From assembly GCF_001611675.1 (NCBI RefSeq), contig NZ_CP014766.1, positions 2,480,001 through 2,544,000 on the forward strand: a stretch of DNA of 64,000 nt. Direction: 5' to 3'. Under the pieces are notes generated by a model, which saw nothing but the letters and a program-made list of their open reading frames with translations, did no database searches and was not told the DNA's origin. Made by a program: the position numbers and the translations under genes. The first letter of the stretch is position 1. Each line of letters starts with the position of its first letter. Shown here piece after piece: positions 9,172-18,958 of the stretch. This DNA is from Pontibacter akesuensis (GTDB lineage: Bacteria; Bacteroidota; Bacteroidia; Cytophagales; Hymenobacteraceae).

Positions 9172-9214
9172 AAAACAGAAGCGCCTCATACTACTATGAG
9201 GCGCTTCTGTTTTT
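9172..9214. terminator. Bidirectional terminator between nadD and frr
   Basis: A 19-bp perfect stem (9172-9190 with 9195-9213) closes the loop CTAC. An A-run on the left and a T-run on the right let it work on both strands for the convergent nadD and frr genes. Confidence 0.93.
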
Positions 9215-9267
9215 ACGTTTTGGAAAAGTCTTTCGTCTTTTGTCCGGTTTATCTTTTGTCAAAGAGC

Positions 9268-9831
9268 TTATACCGTCATAATCTCTGCTTCCTTCTTGCT
9301 TAGCAGCTCGTCCATCTTCACAATGTAAGCGTCCGTCAGCTTCTGCACTTTGCCTTCTGCGTCGCGAACGGCGTCTTCGGCGGTGCCTTCCTTCTGCAGC
9401 TTCTTCAGCGAGTCATTTACATCCTTGCGGATGTTACGGATGCTGATCTTACCGCTTTCTGTCTCGTTCTTTACTTGCTTCACCAGGTCGCGGCGGCGCT
9501 CCTCAGTCAGGGCAGGTATGTTCAGGCGAACGGCATCTGCTTCCTGCAGCGGGTTCAGGCCAAGGTCGCTGTTCTTGATGGCCTTGTTGATCTCGCCCAG
9601 CATGTTCTTCTCCCAAGGTCTGATGAGCAAGGTACGTGCATCCGGCGCTGAGATATTGGCTACCTGCGATACCGGTGTAGGTGTGCCGTAGTAGTCAACG
9701 CGCAGGTCTTCTACCATGGCAGGCGTGGCCTTTCCGGCACGAATTTTCGTCAGTTCACTGCCCGTGTGCTGCACAGCCTTCTGCATAGACTCCTCTGCTT
9801 CGCTGAGGTAAAACTGAATTTCTTCCGTCAT
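9268..9831 (-). CDS. frr: Ribosome recycling factor
   Basis: Splits post-termination ribosomes together with EF-G. 187 residues, normal length, with an all-helical plus small beta domain: KIRAGKATPAMVEDLRVDYYGTP, LLIRPWEKNMLGEINKAI, LTEERRRDLVKQ. It lies 54 bp downstream of pyrH on the same strand, the classic pyrH-frr pair. Confidence 0.98.
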   Translation of the reverse strand: MTEEIQFYLSEAEESMQKAVQHTGSELTKIRAGKATPAMVEDLRVDYYGTPTPVSQVANISAPDARTLLIRPWEKNMLGEINKAIKNSDLGLNPLQEADAVRLNIPALTEERRRDLVKQVKNETESGKISIRNIRKDVNDSLKKLQKEGTAEDAVRDAEGKVQKLTDAYIVKMDELLSKKEAEIMTV

Positions 9832-9885
9832 ATCTATTTACTTAATATCGTTCTGAAATTTTTTCCAGGCAAAAATAACAAATTT

Positions 9886-10662
9886 TTATTTTCTGTCAGT
9901 TTTCGAGTTTGGCTGTATCTGGTCCACCGTTTCCTTCAGTGTGTCGCCCAGGTCGTCCATACTTACGAGCGTGCCGATGCGCTCGCCCTGCACCAGACGC
10001 TTTAGGTTGCCGCCTTTGTTCATATCGAACACGATGATAGGCAAATCGTTCTCCTTGCACAGCGTAAACGCCGTCATGTCCATTACGTTCAGGCCTTTCT
10101 CAAACACTTCCTTAAACGAGATATTCGGGTAGAATACTGCGTCCGGGTCCTTCTCCGGGTCAGCAGAGTAAATACCGTCCACACGGGTACCTTTCAGTAC
10201 CACATCCGCCTCAATCTCTATGGCGCGCAACGAGGCGGCAGAGTCGGTTGTGAAGTATGGATTGCCGGTGCCTGCCCCGAATATAACCACACGGCCTTTC
10301 TCCAGGTGGCGCACCGCACGGCGGCGAATGTATGGCTCGCATACCTGCTGTATGTTGATGCCGGACAGCAGGCGCGTGTACACGCCAAGCTTCTCCAGCG
10401 CGCTTTGCAGCGCCATGCTGTTGATCACGGTGGCCAGCATGCCCATGTAATCGCCCTGCACGCGGTCCAGGCCTACCTGCTCGGCCTGCACTCCCCTGAA
10501 AATATTACCGCCGCCAATCACCACGGCCACTTCCACACCTAGGGCGGCTACCTCTTTTATCTCCTGGGCGTACTGCAACAGCCTGTTTGAGTCGATGCCG
10601 TACTGCTGGTCGCCCATGAGTGCCTCACCACTTAGCTTTAGCAAAATTCGTTTATACTTCAC
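9886..10662 (-). CDS. pyrH: Uridylate kinase
   Basis: Amino-acid-kinase-fold enzyme making UDP from UMP. 258 residues: [11 protein letters not shown] at the start, [33 protein letters not shown]. It is about 20 residues longer than usual because of a polar C-terminal tail after LVSMDDLG that has no recognisable motif. It is cotranscribed with frr. rpsB and tsf, which often accompany this pair, are absent from the window. Confidence 0.97.
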   Translation of the reverse strand: MKYKRILLKLSGEALMGDQQYGIDSNRLLQYAQEIKEVAALGVEVAVVIGGGNIFRGVQAEQVGLDRVQGDYMGMLATVINSMALQSALEKLGVYTRLLSGINIQQVCEPYIRRRAVRHLEKGRVVIFGAGTGNPYFTTDSAASLRAIEIEADVVLKGTRVDGIYSADPEKDPDAVFYPNISFKEVFEKGLNVMDMTAFTLCKENDLPIIVFDMNKGGNLKRLVQGERIGTLVSMDDLGDTLKETVDQIQPNSKTDRK

Positions 10663-10702
10663 GGTAATTTATCTGTATAGGTTATGAATTCTTTTAACAC
10701 AA

Positions 10703-10728
10703 AGAAGCGGCTACCGTGGCAGCCGCTC
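10703..10728 (-). terminator. Probable terminator downstream of biotin carrier gene
   Basis: A 7-bp GC-rich stem (10706-10712 with 10721-10727, loop 8) is followed on the minus strand by TCTTTG. It lies between the biotin carrier stop and pyrH, so the two may be separate transcripts. Confidence 0.5.
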
Positions 10729-10743
10729 GTCCTTTACTAATAT

Positions 10744-11244
10744 CTATTGAAAAAGAATCATTACCTGATTCTTTTCTACGTTTTGCCGTACCTGCACCTT
10801 TACCTCCTTCACCACGCCATCGCCCGGCGATTTGAGGATGTTCTCCATCTTCATTGCCTCCAGGATCATGATCGGGTCTCCCTTTTTCACCTCCTGGCCC
10901 GGTGCTACCTTAATGTCAAGTATAAGCCCCGGCATCGGCGCTTTCACGTCGTTTACCTTGTTGGCGTTGGCATTGCCCATGCCTAACTGGTCGAGCAGCA
11001 GGTCGAACCGGTCCTGCACGCTTACGGTTTGTACGGCGCCGTTAATTTTGAAGGTGAAGGTTTTCTCCTGGTAGTTTGCCGAAACCACCTCGGCGGTGAA
11101 AGAGCGCGTGCCTTTAATGATGTGGAACGTGTTAGGCCCGATAGGGGCGATATCCCAGTTAAACGGCTCCCCATTTAGCTGGATGGCATCTTTTTGTATA
11201 TCAACCTGCCATGTTTTCTCGTTACCCGTTTTTACCTGGAGCAT
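10744..11244 (-). CDS. Biotin/lipoyl carrier protein (acyl-CoA carboxylase BCCP-like subunit)
   Basis: 166 residues from the chosen start. The C-terminal biotinyl domain has APMPGLILDI and the biotinylation motif EAMKMEN with the modified Lys in AMKM; the N-terminal half resembles the linker domain of Bacteroidota acyl-CoA carboxylase subunits. The frame is open back to 11328, but homology begins at MLQVKTGNEKTW, an AAGAAG leader precedes that ATG, and a TAATTTTG promoter element lies inside the longer version, so 11244 is preferred. No carboxylase or carboxyltransferase subunit lies beside it, so the partner is encoded elsewhere. Confidence 0.88.
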   Translation of the reverse strand: MLQVKTGNEKTWQVDIQKDAIQLNGEPFNWDIAPIGPNTFHIIKGTRSFTAEVVSANYQEKTFTFKINGAVQTVSVQDRFDLLLDQLGMGNANANKVNDVKAPMPGLILDIKVAPGQEVKKGDPIMILEAMKMENILKSPGDGVVKEVKVQVRQNVEKNQVMILFQ

Positions 11245-11309
11245 CTTCTTTTGTATGGTTTCAACCTTAAAGGTAGTGGTTTTCTCAGAGTATTTTAAGA
11301 ACTTCACCT

Positions 11310-11317
11310 CAAAATTA
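11310..11317 (-). promoter_or_regulatory. -7 element for the biotin carrier gene
   Basis: TAATTTTG on the minus strand (TAnnTTTG) ends 65 bp before the chosen ATG at 11244. It lies within the longer reading-frame extension, which supports the shorter protein. Confidence 0.5.
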
Positions 11318-11330
11318 AAACATTCCAAGC

Positions 11331-13877
11331 ATGAATCATAGGTTTCTCAGCATAGTGGGTATGGCAGCCGCTATGGCTTTTACAAGTGCCTGTAACACCA
11401 ACAAAGCGGTGACAGACACAGCGGCCAAAGCACCGGTGGCCAAAAAGAACACGGCTGCTCCCGCCAACTCAGTGCCAGCCTGGGTGCAGGAGAAAGGTCC
11501 TTTCAACCCCTCCCGCACCAAAGAGCACGACCTGCTGCATACTACCCTCCGCGTTAGCTTTGACTGGCAGAAGCAGTACCTGAACGGAGTGGCCGAGATC
11601 ACGGCAAAGCCATACTTCTACCCGCAGGATACGCTCGTGCTGGACGCCAAGGGAATGGACATCCACAGCGTGAACCTGATGAAGGACAATAACGCCACGC
11701 CGCTGACTTTTGACTACGACGGGCAGAAACTGGCCATCAAGCTAAACAAGACCTACACCCGCAACGAGAAGTATACCATCGAGATAGACTATACCGCCAA
11801 GCCGAACGAACTGACTTCCGGCGGCTCCGAGGCCATCACCTCAGACAAAGGGTTATACTTCATCAACCCATTGGGGGAGGACCCGAACAAGCCAACGCAA
11901 ATTTGGACACAGGGAGAGACTGAGGCCAGCTCAGCCTGGTTTCCAACCATCGATGCGCCCAACGAGCGTATGACGCAGGATATCTATATCAGGGTAGACC
12001 CGAAGTACACCACGCTCTCCAACGGCACCTTTATGTACTCGCGCCAGAACGCCGACGGCACCAAAACAGACTACTGGAAGCAGGAGCTGCCGCACGCGCC
12101 ATACTTAGCCACACTGGTAGTGGGCGATTTTGCCGTGGTGAAAGACAAGTGGCGCGACCGCGAAGTGAACTACTATGTGGAGCCAGCCTACAAAGGCACC
12201 GCCAAGAAAGTGTTCGGCAACACGCCGGCCATGATGGAGTTCTTCTCGAAGAAGTTGGGGGTCGATTACCCGTGGGCAAAGTATGCGCAGGTAGTGGTGC
12301 GTGATTTCGTGTCTGGGGCGATGGAGAACACCTCGGCCTCTACCTTTATGGAGGACCTGCACATGACCGAGCGTGAGTTGCTCGACAAGAACTGGGACGG
12401 CATCATCGCGCACGAGCTGTTTCACCAGTGGTTTGGTGATTACGTAACGACCGAGTCCTGGGCTAACCTGCCGCTGAACGAGTCTTTTGCCAATTACTCG
12501 GAGTACCTGTGGTTTGAGCACAAGTATGGCGCCGACGAGGCCGCTTACCTGCAGCTCGATGAGTTGGGCCAGTACCTGGATGAGGCTGAGCAGAAACGCG
12601 TGCCGCTTATCCGCTACCACTACAAGGACAAAGAAGACATGTTCGATTCGCACTCCTATGCCAAAGGCGGCCGTATCCTGCACATGCTGCGCAATATAGT
12701 AGGGGATGACGCCTGGTGGGCCTCCCTGAACCTGTACCTGACCCGCAACAAATACTCTGACGTAGAGGTGGCCGAGCTGAGAATGGCTTTTGAGGATGTA
12801 ACCGGCAGGGACCTGATGTGGTTTTTCGACCAATGGTTCGCCAAGCCGGGGCATCCGGAACTTCAGGTAGAGCACAGTTATGCCAACGGACAATTAACCA
12901 TACAGGTAGAGCAGGTGCAGGATACGGCCTACGCACCGGTTTACCGCCTGCCATTGCAGGTAGCTGTTTGGGCGGGAGGGCAGAAGCAGGTGTTTCCTAT
13001 CACGGTGAACAAAGCAAATCAAACCTTCACGTTTAAGGTTGCCAACCAGCCGCAACTGGTGTTGTTTGATGCCGAGCAGCAACTGCTGGGGGTGGTAGAG
13101 CACCAGAAAACGGAGCAGGAACTCATCTTCCAATTCCAGAACACGAAGCAGCTGGCCCCGAAGCTGGAGGCACTCGCCAGGCTTCAGGAGAAAGCAAGTC
13201 AGCCAGCGGTGAAGAACATGTATCTGGCCGCCCTTAAAGATGACTTCTGGGCTGTACGCAGTACCGCTATCAACGCTCTCAGCAGCCTGAAAGGGGGAGA
13301 AGCCGCTGCCGTAGAAGCCGCCATCCAGAAAATGGCGACAGCAGACAAGAAAGGCTCTGTACGGGCCGATGCCATACTTGCCCTGGCAAGCTTGAACGGC
13401 GCCAAACACCAGCAACTGTTTAAGCAGGCCATGCAGGATAGCTCCTACCAGGCCGCCGCCGCGGCCATACTTGCCTATGCGGGCACAGGAGCCGCTGACA
13501 CGAAGCAGCAGTTGGCGCAGTTCGACAAGGAGACAAACGAGGAAGTTGTGCTGGCGCTCGCCACCTTCTACGCCGTGCAGGGAGGACCTGAGAAGTTTGA
13601 CTGGTTCATGCGAAACCTAAAGACTGCCAAGGGCGGAGAACTTTATTACCTCCTGCAAAGCTTTGGCGCCTACCTAGCCAGCAACAGCAGCACCAACACG
13701 CCGGAGGTGATCAGCATGCTGGCAGAACTGGCGAAGAACCACAGCCAATACTACGTGCGGGCCGCTGCTGTTCAGGCGCTTATGGTGATGTCGGAGAAGC
13801 CCGAGGTGCAGCAGCTACTGCAGGAAATAAAAGCCGGTGAGAAGGATGAGCGCCTGCTGGAAATGTATGGCATTTAG
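11331..13877 (+). CDS. M1-family metallo-aminopeptidase, lipoprotein with HEAT-like C-terminus
   Basis: 848-residue zinc aminopeptidase. The N-terminus is a lipoprotein signal with Cys21 (TSAC), so it is probably anchored in the envelope. The catalytic core has GAMEN at 329-333 and HELFH (361-365) with the third zinc ligand Glu384 in NESFANYSEYLW; these release N-terminal residues from peptides. From ~600 to the end the chain is built of Ala/Leu-rich helical repeats (KNMYLAALKDDFWAVRSTAINAL), HEAT-like. Its start lies 86 bp from the divergent biotin carrier gene. Confidence 0.93.
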   Translation: MNHRFLSIVGMAAAMAFTSACNTNKAVTDTAAKAPVAKKNTAAPANSVPAWVQEKGPFNPSRTKEHDLLHTTLRVSFDWQKQYLNGVAEITAKPYFYPQDTLVLDAKGMDIHSVNLMKDNNATPLTFDYDGQKLAIKLNKTYTRNEKYTIEIDYTAKPNELTSGGSEAITSDKGLYFINPLGEDPNKPTQIWTQGETEASSAWFPTIDAPNERMTQDIYIRVDPKYTTLSNGTFMYSRQNADGTKTDYWKQELPHAPYLATLVVGDFAVVKDKWRDREVNYYVEPAYKGTAKKVFGNTPAMMEFFSKKLGVDYPWAKYAQVVVRDFVSGAMENTSASTFMEDLHMTERELLDKNWDGIIAHELFHQWFGDYVTTESWANLPLNESFANYSEYLWFEHKYGADEAAYLQLDELGQYLDEAEQKRVPLIRYHYKDKEDMFDSHSYAKGGRILHMLRNIVGDDAWWASLNLYLTRNKYSDVEVAELRMAFEDVTGRDLMWFFDQWFAKPGHPELQVEHSYANGQLTIQVEQVQDTAYAPVYRLPLQVAVWAGGQKQVFPITVNKANQTFTFKVANQPQLVLFDAEQQLLGVVEHQKTEQELIFQFQNTKQLAPKLEALARLQEKASQPAVKNMYLAALKDDFWAVRSTAINALSSLKGGEAAAVEAAIQKMATADKKGSVRADAILALASLNGAKHQQLFKQAMQDSSYQAAAAAILAYAGTGAADTKQQLAQFDKETNEEVVLALATFYAVQGGPEKFDWFMRNLKTAKGGELYYLLQSFGAYLASNSSTNTPEVISMLAELAKNHSQYYVRAAAVQALMVMSEKPEVQQLLQEIKAGEKDERLLEMYGI

Positions 13878-13915
13878 GCCGCGCAGAAATTATTTCACAT
13901 TTTTTTACCGGAATG

Positions 13916-13946
13916 TTTGACTTACATGAAAAAGGGCTTAATTTTG
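13916..13946 (+). promoter_or_regulatory. Promoter of the tRNA-tuf operon
   Basis: TTTG at 13916-13919, exactly 19 bp, then TAATTTTG at 13939-13946. This is the full Bacteroidota housekeeping promoter and the best match in the window, as expected for a stable-RNA/tuf operon. The stretch 13878-14027 holds no gene. Confidence 0.85.
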
Positions 13947-14027
13947 CATCTCTTTAGAACGAGGAACACAGCGAAAGCAGTGTGGGACTAAAGAAAAGTT
14001 CTGATGATTTAATGCAGAATTAGCTTC

Positions 14028-14110
14028 GGGGAGATTCCAGAGCGGCCAAATGGGACGGACTGTAACTCCGTTGTCTTACGACTTCGCAGGTTCGAATCCT
14101 GCTCTCCCCA
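14028..14110 (+). tRNA. tRNA-Tyr (GTA)
   Basis: 83 nt class II tRNA. Acceptor GGGGAGA pairs with TCTCCCC; anticodon stem ACGGA/TCCGT holds loop CTGTAAC, anticodon GTA. A long variable arm precedes the TTCGAAT T-loop. CCA is not encoded. First gene of the tRNA-tuf operon. Confidence 0.97.
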
Positions 14111-14119
14111 CAGACTGAA

Positions 14120-14171
14120 TAACTGAATTTTGAATAGATGAATTAATATTCACGCATTCGGAATTCAGTTA
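14120..14171. repeat. Inverted repeat between tRNA-Tyr and tRNA-Gly
   Basis: TAACTGAATT (14120-14129) is repeated inverted as AATTCAGTTA (14162-14171) around 32 nt of AT-rich spacer. It may fold in the tRNA precursor and assist processing; the function is inferred. Confidence 0.5.
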
Positions 14172-14185
14172 CTCAAAATTAGTAA

Positions 14186-14258
14186 GCGGGAGTAGCTCAG
14201 TTGGTAGAGCGATAGCCTTCCAAGCTATAGGCCGCGAGTTCGACCCTCGTCTCCCGCT
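14186..14258 (+). tRNA. tRNA-Gly (TCC)
   Basis: 73 nt. Acceptor GCGGGAG/CTCCCGC; anticodon stem ATAGC/GCTAT with loop CTTCCAA, anticodon TCC; TTCGACC T-loop. CCA is not encoded. Confidence 0.97.
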
Positions 14259-14374
14259 CAAAAAAAAAGAAAGTCAGGAACATATTTACTACATACAGGA
14301 CTGGAGGAGGAAATTCATGCAGATGAGCTTCCTTTTTAGTGTAAATAGGGTCGTAGTTTCCTGGCGGTTTAAAA

Positions 14375-14446
14375 GCCGACGTAGCTCAGGGGTAGAGTGC
14401 TTCCTTGGTAAGGAAGAGGTCGTGGGTTCAATTCCCATCGTTGGCT
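14375..14446 (+). tRNA. tRNA-Thr (GGT)
   Basis: 72 nt. Acceptor GCCGACG/CGTTGGC with one G-T pair; anticodon stem CTTCC/GGAAG with loop TTGGTAA, anticodon GGT; TTCAATT T-loop. It lies 73 bp before tuf. Confidence 0.97.
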
Positions 14447-14519
14447 CACAGTCCGTTACGTGTATATTTAAAAGCGCGACATAAACTTAAACGTTTTAAC
14501 CTTAATTTAATATCATACA

Positions 14520-15707
<1,188 letters not shown>

Positions 15708-15720
15708 TAATATGTTTCAG

Positions 15721-15760
15721 ACCCGTTCCTGGAAAGTTTTTCTGGGAACGGGTTTGTTTT
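15721..15760 (+). terminator. Terminator after tuf
   Basis: ACCCGTTCC (15721-15729) pairs with GGAACGGGT (15745-15753), followed by TTGTTTTC. It sits 14 bp after the tuf stop. Confidence 0.85.
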
Positions 15761-15775
15761 CATAATTCTTTTAAA

Positions 15776-15783
15776 TAAATTTG
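15776..15783 (+). promoter_or_regulatory. -7 element of the tRNA-Trp-secE-nusG operon
   Basis: TAAATTTG matches TAnnTTTG and lies 33 bp before tRNA-Trp, directly after the tuf terminator. It probably drives tRNA-Trp, secE, nusG and the rplKAJL genes. Confidence 0.65.
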
Positions 15784-15815
15784 CACTCCAATTAAAGATT
15801 GGCGTGCATTTTTTT

Positions 15816-15888
15816 ACGGGTGTAGCTCAATTGGTAGAGTAGTGGTCTCCAAAACCATTGGCTGGGAGTTCGAGTCTCTCCACCCGTG
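15816..15888 (+). tRNA. tRNA-Trp (CCA)
   Basis: 73 nt. Acceptor ACGGGTG/CACCCGT; anticodon stem GTGGT/ACCAT with loop CTCCAAA, anticodon CCA; TTCGAGT T-loop. The 3' CCA is not encoded. It lies 31 bp before secE. Confidence 0.97.
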
Positions 15889-15919
15889 CAATTTTTATCA
15901 CCTCAGGAATTTCGAAGCG

Positions 15920-16111
15920 ATGAGCAACATTAGAACTTACATAAACGACACTGTCGAAGAGATGAAGGAAAGAGTCTCTTGGCCTACTTATGCTGAATTG
16001 CAAAGAAGTTCAGTGTTGGTCTTGATAGGTTCTTTAATCTTCGCTTTGGTGGTTGGAGCTATGGACTTTGGGTTCGACTCGATACTGACGTGGTTTTACA
16101 ACCAATTTTAA
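15920..16111 (+). CDS. secE: Preprotein translocase subunit SecE
   Basis: 63-residue single-span SecE that clamps SecY in the inner membrane. It has an amphipathic N-terminal helix (YINDTVEEMKERVSWPTYAELQRS) followed by one membrane helix (~33-55). The frame is open further upstream into the tRNA, but ATG 15920 gives the normal short form and excludes tRNA sequence. It lies 12 bp before nusG. Confidence 0.95.
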   Translation: MSNIRTYINDTVEEMKERVSWPTYAELQRSSVLVLIGSLIFALVVGAMDFGFDSILTWFYNQF

Positions 16112-16123
16112 ATTAGAGTATTT

Positions 16124-16681
16124 ATGGCTGATTTAAAGTGGTATGTAGTACGTGCGGTTAGTGGGCAGGAGAAAAAGGCAAAGGCTTATCTTGAAAATGA
16201 GATCATGCGCCACAATCTCGATGAGTACGTTCCGCAGGTATTGATTCCTGCAGAGAAAGTATACGAGATGCGCAACGGTAAGAAACGCATCAGGGAGAGA
16301 AGCTTCTTTCCTGGATACGTGCTTGTTCATGCAGACCTTTCACATGGCGAGGCAGAGCACATCATCATCAGTACCCCGGGGGTAATTGGTTTCCTTGGCG
16401 GAGAGAATAACTCTCCAACTAAAAAGCCGGTTCCACTGCGCCAGTCCGAGATTAACAGGATACTGGGCACAGTAGACGAAGCAGAGGAGCAGGCAGAGGT
16501 GCTGGATACGCCGTTTGTAGTTGGTGAGATAGTGAAAGTGATGGACGGTCCTTTCAGCGGATTCTCCGGAACTGTGGAAGAAGTGTTTGAAGAGCGTAAG
16601 AAGCTCAACGTGATGGTAAAGATCTTCGGGCGAAACACGCCGGTGGAACTGAACTACATGCAGGTAGAAAAAGAATCGTAG
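16124..16681 (+). CDS. nusG: Transcription termination/antitermination protein NusG
   Basis: 185 residues. The NGN domain (WYVVRAVSGQEKKAKAYLENEI, FFPGYVLV) binds the RNA polymerase clamp; the C-terminal KOW domain (VVGEIVKVMDGPFSGFSGTVEEV) contacts S10 or Rho. It sits in the conserved secE-nusG-rplK order. Confidence 0.98.
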   Translation: MADLKWYVVRAVSGQEKKAKAYLENEIMRHNLDEYVPQVLIPAEKVYEMRNGKKRIRERSFFPGYVLVHADLSHGEAEHIIISTPGVIGFLGGENNSPTKKPVPLRQSEINRILGTVDEAEEQAEVLDTPFVVGEIVKVMDGPFSGFSGTVEEVFEERKKLNVMVKIFGRNTPVELNYMQVEKES

Positions 16682-16694
16682 TAAATAAAAATAA

Positions 16695-17138
16695 ATGGCA
16701 AAGGAAATTAAAGGTTACCTGAAACTTCAGGTAAAGGGAGGTGCCGCGAACCCATCGCCACCGATTGGACCTGCACTTGGTTCTAAAGGTCTTAACATCA
16801 TGGAATTCTGTAAGCAGTTTAATGCCAGAACCCAGGATAAGCCAGGACAAGTGTTACCAGTATTGATTACAATCTATGCAGATAAGTCTTTTGACTTCGT
16901 TATTAAGACGCCTCCTGCTCCAGTATTGTTAATGGATGCTGCTAAAATCAAGGGAGGTTCTAAAGAGCCAAACCGTAACAAAGTAGGTTCAGTAACTTGG
17001 GATCAGGTAAGAGAGATTGCCGAGACAAAGATGCCTGATTTGAATGCATTCAAACTGGAGTCAGCTATGAAACAAGTAGCCGGAACAGCAAGAAGCATGG
17101 GTATCACAGTTTCTGGTACAGCTCCGTGGAACGCTTAA
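16695..17138 (+). CDS. rplK: 50S ribosomal protein L11
   Basis: 147 residues, full length. L11 binds helices 43/44 of 23S rRNA in the GTPase-associated centre. The proline-rich thiopeptide-site motif [16 protein letters not shown] lies at ~20-35 and the RNA-binding C-terminal domain ends [12 protein letters not shown]. 13 bp spacing on both sides. Confidence 0.99.
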   Translation: MAKEIKGYLKLQVKGGAANPSPPIGPALGSKGLNIMEFCKQFNARTQDKPGQVLPVLITIYADKSFDFVIKTPPAPVLLMDAAKIKGGSKEPNRNKVGSVTWDQVREIAETKMPDLNAFKLESAMKQVAGTARSMGITVSGTAPWNA

Positions 17139-17151
17139 TAGTTGAAGAGAA

Positions 17152-17844
17152 ATGACTAAGTTATCTAAAAACAGAAAAGCAGCCTTGGCCAAGGCTGACT
17201 TAACAAAAGAATATTCTCTAACGGACGCGGCTTCAGTTGTAAAAGATATCACTTTTACGAAGTTTGATGCCTCTGTGGATATTGATGTGCGTTTGGGCGT
17301 AGACCCGCGTAAGGCTGACCAGATGGTTCGTGGCATTGTGACACTTCCGCATGGTACTGGTAAGGACGTGAAAGTTCTTGCCCTTGTAACACCTGATAAA
17401 GAGCAGGAGGCAAGAGACGCCGGCGCTGACTTCGTTGGTCTTGATGACTTCATTCAGAAGATCGAAAAAGGCTGGACAGATGTTGACGTGATCATCACAA
17501 TGCCTGCAGTTATGGCGAAAGTAGGTCGCTTGGGTAGAATCTTAGGTCCTCGTAATCTGATGCCTAACCCTAAGTCGGGTACAGTAACGCAAGACGTAGC
17601 CAAGGCTGTGAAAGAAGTGAAAGCGGGTAAAATCGACTTTAAAGTTGACAAGTTCGGTATCATTCACACAAGCGTGGGTAAAGTGTCCTTCTCTGCTGAG
17701 CAACTTGCGGCAAACGCAAACGAAGTACTTCTGACGCTAAACCGTCTGAAGCCATCTTCAGCGAAAGGAACTTATATCAAGAGCATTACATTGTCTAGCA
17801 CAATGAGCCCGGCCGTAACTGTAGAAAAGAACGCAACGATCTAA
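17152..17844 (+). CDS. rplA: 50S ribosomal protein L1
   Basis: 230 residues. It forms the L1 stalk that handles E-site tRNA; in many bacteria it also represses its own operon by binding the rplK-rplA leader. Signature [20 protein letters not shown] and the two-domain pattern are complete. rplJ follows after 4 bp. Confidence 0.99.
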   Translation: MTKLSKNRKAALAKADLTKEYSLTDAASVVKDITFTKFDASVDIDVRLGVDPRKADQMVRGIVTLPHGTGKDVKVLALVTPDKEQEARDAGADFVGLDDFIQKIEKGWTDVDVIITMPAVMAKVGRLGRILGPRNLMPNPKSGTVTQDVAKAVKEVKAGKIDFKVDKFGIIHTSVGKVSFSAEQLAANANEVLLTLNRLKPSSAKGTYIKSITLSSTMSPAVTVEKNATI

Positions 17845-17848
17845 GAAC

Positions 17849-18373
17849 ATGACCAGGGAAGAAAAAGAGATAATCGTACAAGACCTGAGCGAGAAGCTTG
17901 CCAACACAGCATACTTCTACATCACTGATGCTTCTACCATGAGTGTGGCTGGCATCAATGCGTTCAGAAGACTTGCATTCGATAGAGGTATCGAATATAA
18001 AGTATATAAGAATTCACTTATCAAGAAAGCGCTTGATACTTTAGAAGCTGATACTTCTGCGCTGGATGATGTTTTAAAGGGCGCTTCCGGTATCCTGTTC
18101 GGCAAAGAAACAGGCAATGCTCCTGCAAAACTGCTCCAGGATTTCAGAAAGAAAGGCAACCCCCTTCCATTGTTGAAAGGTGCTTACATAGACGCCGGCA
18201 TTTATGTTGGTGACGAGCAACTGGAGACACTGACCAAGATCAAGTCCAGAGAAGAACTCATTGGCGAGATCATCGGTCTTCTTCAGTCTCCTGCTAAGAA
18301 TGTTGTTTCTGCCCTACAAAGCAGCGGCGGCAAACTGGCTGGAATCCTGAAAACATTATCAGAAAAAGAATAA
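17849..18373 (+). CDS. rplJ: 50S ribosomal protein L10
   Basis: 174 residues. Stalk base that anchors L7/L12 dimers: the N-terminal rRNA-binding domain is followed by a C-terminal helix (NVVSALQSSGGKLAGILKTLSE) that carries L12. It is preceded by only 4 bp, so it is coupled to rplA. Confidence 0.98.
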   Translation: MTREEKEIIVQDLSEKLANTAYFYITDASTMSVAGINAFRRLAFDRGIEYKVYKNSLIKKALDTLEADTSALDDVLKGASGILFGKETGNAPAKLLQDFRKKGNPLPLLKGAYIDAGIYVGDEQLETLTKIKSREELIGEIIGLLQSPAKNVVSALQSSGGKLAGILKTLSEKE

Positions 18374-18416
18374 ACTAAAAAAACGTAATCAATAAGTAAC
18401 TTTTAATTTTATAAAA

Positions 18417-18797
18417 ATGGCAGATTTGAAAGCATTCGCTGAGCAGTTAGTAAACTTGACTGTTAAAGAAGTTAACGAACTAGCTACTATTCTTAAGGAT
18501 GAGTACGGCATCGAGCCTGCTGCTGCTGCGCCAATGATGGTTGCTGGTGGTGGTGCTGGTGATGGTGCTGCTGCTGCAGAGGAGAAAACTTCTTTCGACG
18601 TGATCCTTAAGGCAGCAGGTGCTCAGAAACTAGCGGTAGTAAAGCTGGTTAAAGAGCTGACTGGTCTTGGTCTGAAAGAGGCAAAAGAACTGGTAGATAG
18701 TGCTCCAAAAGCTCTTAAGGAAGGTGTAGCCAAAGATGAGGCTGAATCACTGAAGAAGTCTTTGGAAGAAGCTGGTGCTGAAGTGGAGGTTAAATAA
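18417..18797 (+). CDS. rplL: 50S ribosomal protein L7/L12
   Basis: 126 residues. Stalk protein recruiting translational GTPases. N-terminal dimerisation helices (1-31) and a flexible Ala/Gly/Met hinge (~32-55, [18 protein letters not shown]) lead to a globular C-terminal domain with [21 protein letters not shown] 43-bp A-rich leader separates it from rplJ, which can favour its higher copy number. Confidence 0.99.
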   Translation: MADLKAFAEQLVNLTVKEVNELATILKDEYGIEPAAAAPMMVAGGGAGDGAAAAEEKTSFDVILKAAGAQKLAVVKLVKELTGLGLKEAKELVDSAPKALKEGVAKDEAESLKKSLEEAGAEVEVK

Positions 18798-18827
18798 TCC
18801 CACTTTATCAACATACTGATAACAGGT

Positions 18828-18860
18828 AGACCTGGCAATGTCGTCAGGTCTTTTCCTGTT
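18828..18860 (+). terminator. Weak terminator/attenuator after rplL
   Basis: AGACCTG (18828-18834) pairs with CAGGTCT (18845-18851), followed by TTTCCTGTTTG. The 10-nt loop and short stem suggest partial termination, as is common between rplL and rpoB. The rest of the 161-bp gap shows no clear promoter. Confidence 0.5.
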
Positions 18861-18958
18861 TGTATAAAGATTCAAATTAATTGAATCTTTTTTTTGCCCG
18901 CAGTTGTTTTGGACTCTGTGTGCTAAATATCTTATTGTTAACGTAAAATTCCAAGGCT

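Noticed and set aside
12105..12893. 262-codon minus-strand frame inside the M1 peptidase gene
   Set aside because: It lies opposite the HELFH/GAMEN core; composition and lack of motifs mark it as a shadow.
14111..14185. Additional tRNA or small RNA between tRNA-Tyr and tRNA-Gly
   Set aside because: Only an AT-rich inverted repeat is present; no cloverleaf or promoter.
15842..15919. Upstream extension of secE into tRNA-Trp
   Set aside because: It would translate tRNA sequence and make the protein longer than any SecE of this type.
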